Of a stretch of DNA of 11,831 nt, positions 7,972-11,831 are shown one piece after another. Location of the stretch: contig JNET01028987.1 of assembly GCA_000697455.1 (NCBI GenBank), positions 1 through 11,831 on the forward strand. Reading direction: 5' to 3'. Position 1 is the stretch's first letter. Every line of letters begins with the position of its first letter. The notes under the pieces were generated by a model that was given only the letters and a program-made list of their open reading frames with translations, was not told where the DNA came from and ran no database searches. Source of the stretch: Basidiobolus heterosporus B8920. Its lineage: Eukaryota; Basidiobolomycota; Basidiobolomycetes; Basidiobolales; Basidiobolaceae. Made by a program: the position numbers and the translations under genes.

Positions 7972-8318
7972 TGTTGAAATTTACATAACTTAGCACCTAA
8001 TTATTCATACTTGATATCATCCTTATTATATTTACTTAGCAATCTCCTCTCACCCAAAATTCACACTTGGGTTTTACTTGGAATATTCTCACTAACTTGG
8101 AAGTACCCAGAATACTTGACTTTTTCAAACATGTTCAAATGACCCCAAACTTTGCACACATGCTTCTGGGGTCTTTCCTAGCATACTCTATACATCAATT
8201 TGTTTACTTCCTGACAAAAGTATAAATTCCACCTTTACATTCAAGAAATCTATAAGTGAAAACCACATATTCTTCCAGTTATCCAATCACCTCAAATAGC
8301 TCCCAAAATCTCACAACA
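7972..8318 (+). repeat. 5' LTR of the copia element
   Basis: A 347-bp LTR beginning TGTTGAAATT and ending CTCACAACA, so the ends are the short inverted TGTT..AACA. Its right edge is fixed by the primer-binding site that follows directly. TATAAAT at 8221-8227 is a likely promoter element of the old LTR. Diverged copies of this sequence at 7265-7619, 7655-7890 and elsewhere confirm its limits. Confidence 0.82.
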
Positions 8319-8330
8319 GGTTATGAGCCC
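8319..8330 (+). other. Primer-binding site complementary to the initiator tRNA-Met anticodon arm
   Basis: GGTTATGAGCCC directly follows the LTR. Its reverse complement GGGCTCATAACC is the anticodon stem-loop of eukaryotic initiator tRNA-Met, with CAT as anticodon. Many copia-group elements prime from a cleaved 5' half of this tRNA instead of its 3' end; Drosophila copia has a nearly identical site. The match and its exact position support both the LTR boundary and the family. Confidence 0.8.
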
Positions 8331-8349
8331 CAGGCTTGCACTCTCAGAA

Positions 8350-9120
8350 ATGTCTACTACTGCTAGTACTGGAATTCTTCCTCCTGCTGAAAAGCTTGAT
8401 GGTACCAGCTAGCAGGTCTGGATGGTGAAAATGAAAATGATACTGCAAGAAAGAGGTCTTTGGGACATTGTTACAGGAGAAGAAGGATGATATAAAGGAA
8501 TGCAAGAAGATGCCCTGTTGTACTCAAAGAAGGAGTAAAGTGCCTTTAACTCAATTTTTCTTAATATTAAAGATTAACTAGTTATCCATTGTGCAAGAGC
8601 CAAAACTGCCAAGAATGCCTGGAAAGCCTTAGAAGACACCTACCAAGCTAGTTCTGCTGCTAATAAGATGTACTTGAGAAGAAAATTCTTTAACATCAAG
8701 ATGCATGCTGGAGAAGACATAAAATCCTTGATAAACAGAATCACAACTTTAGTTGATGAAATGGAATTAATTGGGGTATCTACCACAGATGAAGATATCA
8801 TAGTTACACTCCTGAATAGCATGCCTGACAAGTTTCAGAGACTGGTATTGGCCCTAGAGTCCAGAACTGAAGATTTGACCCTAAATTACGTTTATGGAAG
8901 ATTGCTGGAAAAAGATTTGCGGAAATCAGATACCTGCCAAAAAGGAGATGAGAATGCTCTATTAAGCAATGAAGGACCCTCCTATAAGGGTAGAAAATAC
9001 TATAAGAAGAAAAATAACACCTACTGTGATTACTGTAAAAGGACAGGCCATTTAAGTAAAGATTGCTGGAAAATATTAGCAAAAGAAGGAAAGAAGGCTG
9101 AATTTGGAAATGCTGTTTCA
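8350..9120 (+). mobile_element. Copia gag region with zinc knuckle (fossil)
   Basis: Starts near a peptide ..STTASTGILPPAEKLDGT, typical of copia gag openings. A gag core of the UBN2/retrotran_gag type follows (AWKALEDTYQ, NKMYLRRKFFNIKM, LLNSMPDKFQ). A CCHC zinc knuckle, C-x2-C-x4-H-x4-C, lies at 9025-9066 (CDYCKRTGHLSKDC). In this group gag forms the capsid and binds the RNA. The region is part of the broken element. Confidence 0.8.
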
Positions 9121-9152
9121 ACTGGTGACCACTATTTATATATGCACCATCT

Positions 9153-9440
9153 ATGATCACAAACAAGGATTCTTGGACATGGTATACTGATTCTGGATCT
9201 TCCCAACACTTCACAAGTCAAAAAGATTGGTTTATTCTATATGAAGAAATACCAATTAGAAAGGTTTTCATAGGAGATGACCCAACATTAGAAGCTCTTA
9301 AAATGGGAACAATTCAGGTGAAACTAAATGCAGCTTCTGAGGAGAAAGTGATTATCTTTGAGGATGTGTTACATGGACCTGATATTGCCAAAAATTTCCT
9401 ATCAGTCAGCAAGGCTGTAGCAGAAGGATAAAGTTCAATT
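9153..9440 (+). mobile_element. Copia aspartic protease region (fossil)
   Basis: WYTDSGSSQHFT around 9178-9215 carries the DSG-type active-site motif of copia proteases. It is followed by the usual spacing to a VLHGPDIAKNFLSVSK segment that leads into the pre-integrase part. The protease matures the polyprotein in living relatives. Confidence 0.8.
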
Positions 9441-9559
9441 TTGATGAATCAGGATGCACAATCACTGATAAAATCGGAACTTATTTAGCCTCTGGACAAA
9501 AGGGGATGAACTTATACAAGCAGACCTATAATCCTGCTAAGTCTCAGGCAAAAATAAGT

Positions 9560-10370
9560 CATTCAAATCAACAATATGCTCAATTATGGCATAAAAGACT
9601 TGAACATATTGGATTTGATTATTTGAAGAAGATGATGAAATCACCTAATTTCTGGAGTTGATTTTGATCCCCCAACCAGTTTGGACCTCTGTGAAGGCTG
9701 TGTATATGGAAAGCAAGCCAGACAACTGTTCAAGAGCTCTGGAATAATCAAATCTATGAGAAAATTGGATCTAATTCACTCAGATCTCTGTGGACCTATG
9801 CAAAATTTACCTTTAAGCAGAAAAAGATATTGAATCACCTTTATTGATGATTATACAACATATACCTGGGTCTACTTTATGAAAAGAAAGGAAGCTACAC
9901 TCTCTGTCTTTAGATACTTCAAAGCCCTTGTGGAAACAGAGACTGAATTCAAAATCAAGAAAATATGTACAGAAAATGGTGGAGAATATACCTCAAAACT
10001 CTTCAATCACTTCTGCAAAATCCATGGAATTAAGCAAGAAACTACAGCACCCTATTCTCCTCAACAAAATAAAGTCTCAGAATGTGTCAACAGGATTATA
10101 ATTGAAAGGCCAGATTAATGATTGATGACCAACAATTATCATATGATTTTTGGGCAAAATCTGTTGCTACTGCTGTTTATCTTAAAAATAAGAGCTTTAA
10201 CGGAATTCTACGTGATTCTACTCCATTTGAGGCATGGTATGGATATAAACCAAGTATCAAACACTTAAGAGTCTTTGGTTGCAGAGCTCATGTCAAAAAT
10301 ATGACCAAAATTGGTCAAAATTTGATCCAAAAAGCAAAAATGCAAATACTTGGGCTATTGCAATGAAACA
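9560..10370 (+). mobile_element. Copia integrase region (fossil)
   Basis: The HHCC zinc segment is visible as LWHKRLEHIGFDYL near 9578-9620 and CEGCVYGKQAR near 9690-9725. Core-domain landmarks follow: HSDLCGPM near 9776-9800, FIDDYTTYTWVYFM near 9840-9880 and TENGGEYTS near 9967-9995. After these comes the conserved FEAWYGYKPS..LRVFGCRAHV segment at the integrase C-terminal side (10228-10300). Confidence 0.82.
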
Positions 10371-10399
10371 AAAGCCTACAGACTGTATGATACCAAAGT

Positions 10400-10840
10400 C
10401 AAGAAGCTGATCAAGTCCAGTGACGCTTTGCTTGATGGAAATTCAACATTTTCACCAAAAATTACACCAGATGATTGTGAAAATCAATTTTGCCATTGCC
10501 AATCATCAGTGCTGAACCAGAGCAAAACAATGGAGAAAATTGCACCCCTGTGAGCCCTACTGCCATAGTAGAGGCCTCTGAGGTTCCCAATACAATGCCA
10601 GAACTTGTGATCCCAGTTTCCCACAACAGAAGATCAAATTGGATCAGAAATAGCCCTGATTACTATATCAACAAATCCCAAAATTGGGCCTATGCCTGTG
10701 CTGCTCAAATTAGGGAGCCACAGACCCTAAATGAGGCCCTGGAAAGCCCTCAGATAGAGTTCTGGAGATCTGCAATGTCTGACAAGTATCAGGTACTTAT
10801 GGAAAATCAAACTTAGATTTTAACCAAGTTACCTGATGAC
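10400..10840 (+). mobile_element. Copia spacer between integrase and reverse transcriptase (fossil)
   Basis: This is a low-conservation linker rich in Ser, Pro and Glu, followed by RRSNWIRNSPDYYI and EPQTLNEALESPQIEFW. The latter is the usual entry (x-PxxxxEAL..W) into the copia reverse transcriptase domain. Confidence 0.65.
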
Positions 10841-10849
10841 CAAAAATCA

Positions 10850-11379
10850 ATTGGATGCAGATGGGTGTGTAAAATTAAATACAATCCAGATGGTACTGTT
10901 GAAAGATACAAAGCAAGACTTGTTGCCAACATATGTTCTCAGACTGAAGGGATAGGCTCTACAGAAACATTAGCACCGGTAGCCAAGTTTAATTCAATTA
11001 GATTGATTTTAGCAATAACTGCTAAATATCAGTTTTATAATCATCAAATGGATGTTAAAACAGCCTTTTTGAATGGAGAACTGACTGAGGACATCTACAA
11101 GAACCAGCCAGATGGATTTGTAGATGCAAAATACCCTAAAATGGCTTGCAAACTTAAGAAAATGCTATATATCTTAAAACCATCACCTAGAGCTAGGAAT
11201 AGCAAGATAGATGTGTATTTTGAAACATTGCAATTCCAAAAAAGCAAAGCTGAATATAGTATCTATTATAGGCCAGATAAGACCAGTCCACTCTTGCTAG
11301 CCTTATATGTAGATGATCTTATTATAGCCACTAATGACTTGAAAATAATGGAAAAGACTAAACAAGCCTATCTACCAAG
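10850..11379 (+). mobile_element. Copia reverse transcriptase, N-terminal part (RVT_2, fossil)
   Basis: Landmarks of the copia-type reverse transcriptase are CRWVCKIKYNPDGTVERYKARLVA, then ETLAPVAKFNSIRLILAI, MDVKTAFLNGELTEDIY, QPDGF and the catalytic YVDD at 11305-11316 (LYVDDLIIA). The domain is not followed by its usual C-terminal part or RNase H, because different sequence starts at 11380. Confidence 0.85.
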
Positions 11380-11830
11380 TGTCATGATCTCATGGCAGTA
11401 CTGCCAAGAAACACCCATTCTTAGTATAACCCCATGCATCAGTTATCACCCCATATCTTTTAGCCATTGGTCATCCCAGCCCCAAGATCTCTATTCTTGC
11501 CAAGTCCAAGTAATTACCATATATAGTAATAAAGTTACACAAGATTCCTTATTTGGAATCCTTGCTTCACATTCTAGTCTCCAGGACCTTATTTGGAAAT
11601 CTCATTGTTACACAAAGATCATATGGTTACGCGGAGTAGTAATTGTGGATATATTTCTCGATTTAGTTTAGTGTTACCACATTGCTTATTAATCATTGTC
11701 TTGGCACTTAGCCTCAGAAAAGTATATATCGCACTATCCCCCCTTATGTATTCCTCAGTCTGATAAACACAGGTTATCAATAAACATTCCTACCGGATTC
11801 TAGTTCTTGTCCTTGCCTTGTTAGTCTACA
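11380..11830 (+). mobile_element. Probable LTR of a second, unrelated retrotransposon
   Basis: Copia similarity ends and a new sequence begins TGTCATGATCTCATGG. Some 340 bp in lies TATATAT (11723-11729), then AATAAA (11779-11784), and a T/C-rich end finishing ..GTCTACA at 11830. The TG..CA ends with TGT/ACA inversion, and the TATA-then-poly(A) order, are those of an LTR of about 450 bp. It shares no blocks with the copia LTR. It could be a solo LTR or the 5' LTR of an element that continues past the window. The call rests on structure alone, so the element's family is unknown. Confidence 0.55.
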
Positions 11831-11831
11831 C

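Larger units (their letters stand above)
7972..11379 (+). mobile_element. Ty1/copia LTR retrotransposon fossil, broken, interrupted at its 3' side
   Basis: The element contains, in order, a 5' LTR, a primer-binding site, gag with a zinc knuckle, protease, integrase and the first part of the reverse transcriptase. The order protease-integrase-reverse transcriptase defines the Ty1/copia (Pseudoviridae) group. Its coding region carries several breaks, roughly ten, and it is not functional. No RNase H or matching 3' LTR is seen: sequence that looks like another element's LTR begins at 11380. The remaining part may lie beyond that insertion, outside the window. Long stretches of recognisable protein survive, so it is of intermediate rather than very great age; the scattered LTR pieces to the left look older. 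Confidence 0.9.

Noticed and set aside
8804-9214. Minus-strand open frame of 136 codons opposite the gag and protease region
   Set aside because: Antisense shadow of the copia coding region, with no domain.
11380-11671. Continuation of the reverse-transcriptase open frame to 11671
   Set aside because: The peptide loses all copia similarity at the point where LTR-like sequence begins, so the openness there is incidental.
1-11831. CRISPR array, prokaryotic operon or biosynthetic gene cluster
   Set aside because: There are no regularly spaced repeats. Introns, poly(A) signals and LTR elements show eukaryotic DNA, and the two host genes belong to unrelated processes.

Overview
The window looks like nuclear DNA of a fungus. 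The main evidence is a complete NMA111-type double-HtrA serine protease with two short introns (65 and 64 nt, GT..AG), next to an intronless secreted M28 aminopeptidase of the fungal Lap2/aminopeptidase Y kind. A Ty1/copia retrotransposon fossil lies beside them. The phylum cannot be fixed from the sequence. Few, short introns would suit many fungi, and the wording of the NMA111 protease domain does not look specifically like that of filamentous ascomycetes.

Layout, left to right. Positions 1-299 hold nothing I can recognise. About 300-860 (minus) is a broken, internally deleted copy of the neighbouring aminopeptidase gene. 975-2447 (minus) is the intact aminopeptidase, 490 residues, with a TATA box upstream and an AATAAA signal downstream. 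2918-6031 (minus) is NMA111 in three exons, giving a 994-residue protein. The interval 2448-2917 holds the NMA111 3' end and the aminopeptidase promoter. From about 6250 the base composition becomes AT-rich and no host gene is recognisable. About 6655-7971 is a patchwork of LTR pieces of one family in both orientations. 7972-11379 is a broken Ty1/copia element of that family: 5' LTR, a primer-binding site matching the anticodon arm of initiator methionine tRNA, gag with zinc knuckle, protease, integrase and part of the reverse transcriptase. At 11380 the element is interrupted by what looks like the LTR of a different retrotransposon, running to the window edge.

The two host genes do not form a pathway. 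One encodes a secreted or vacuolar exopeptidase for nutrition; the other encodes a nuclear/cytosolic quality-control and apoptosis protease. They share an orientation and are separated by an ordinary intergenic stretch. I see no undescribed multi-gene system. The points worth a second look are the decayed tandem aminopeptidase copy, the alternating LTR cluster upstream of NMA111, the half-tRNA-type primer site, and the nested second LTR.
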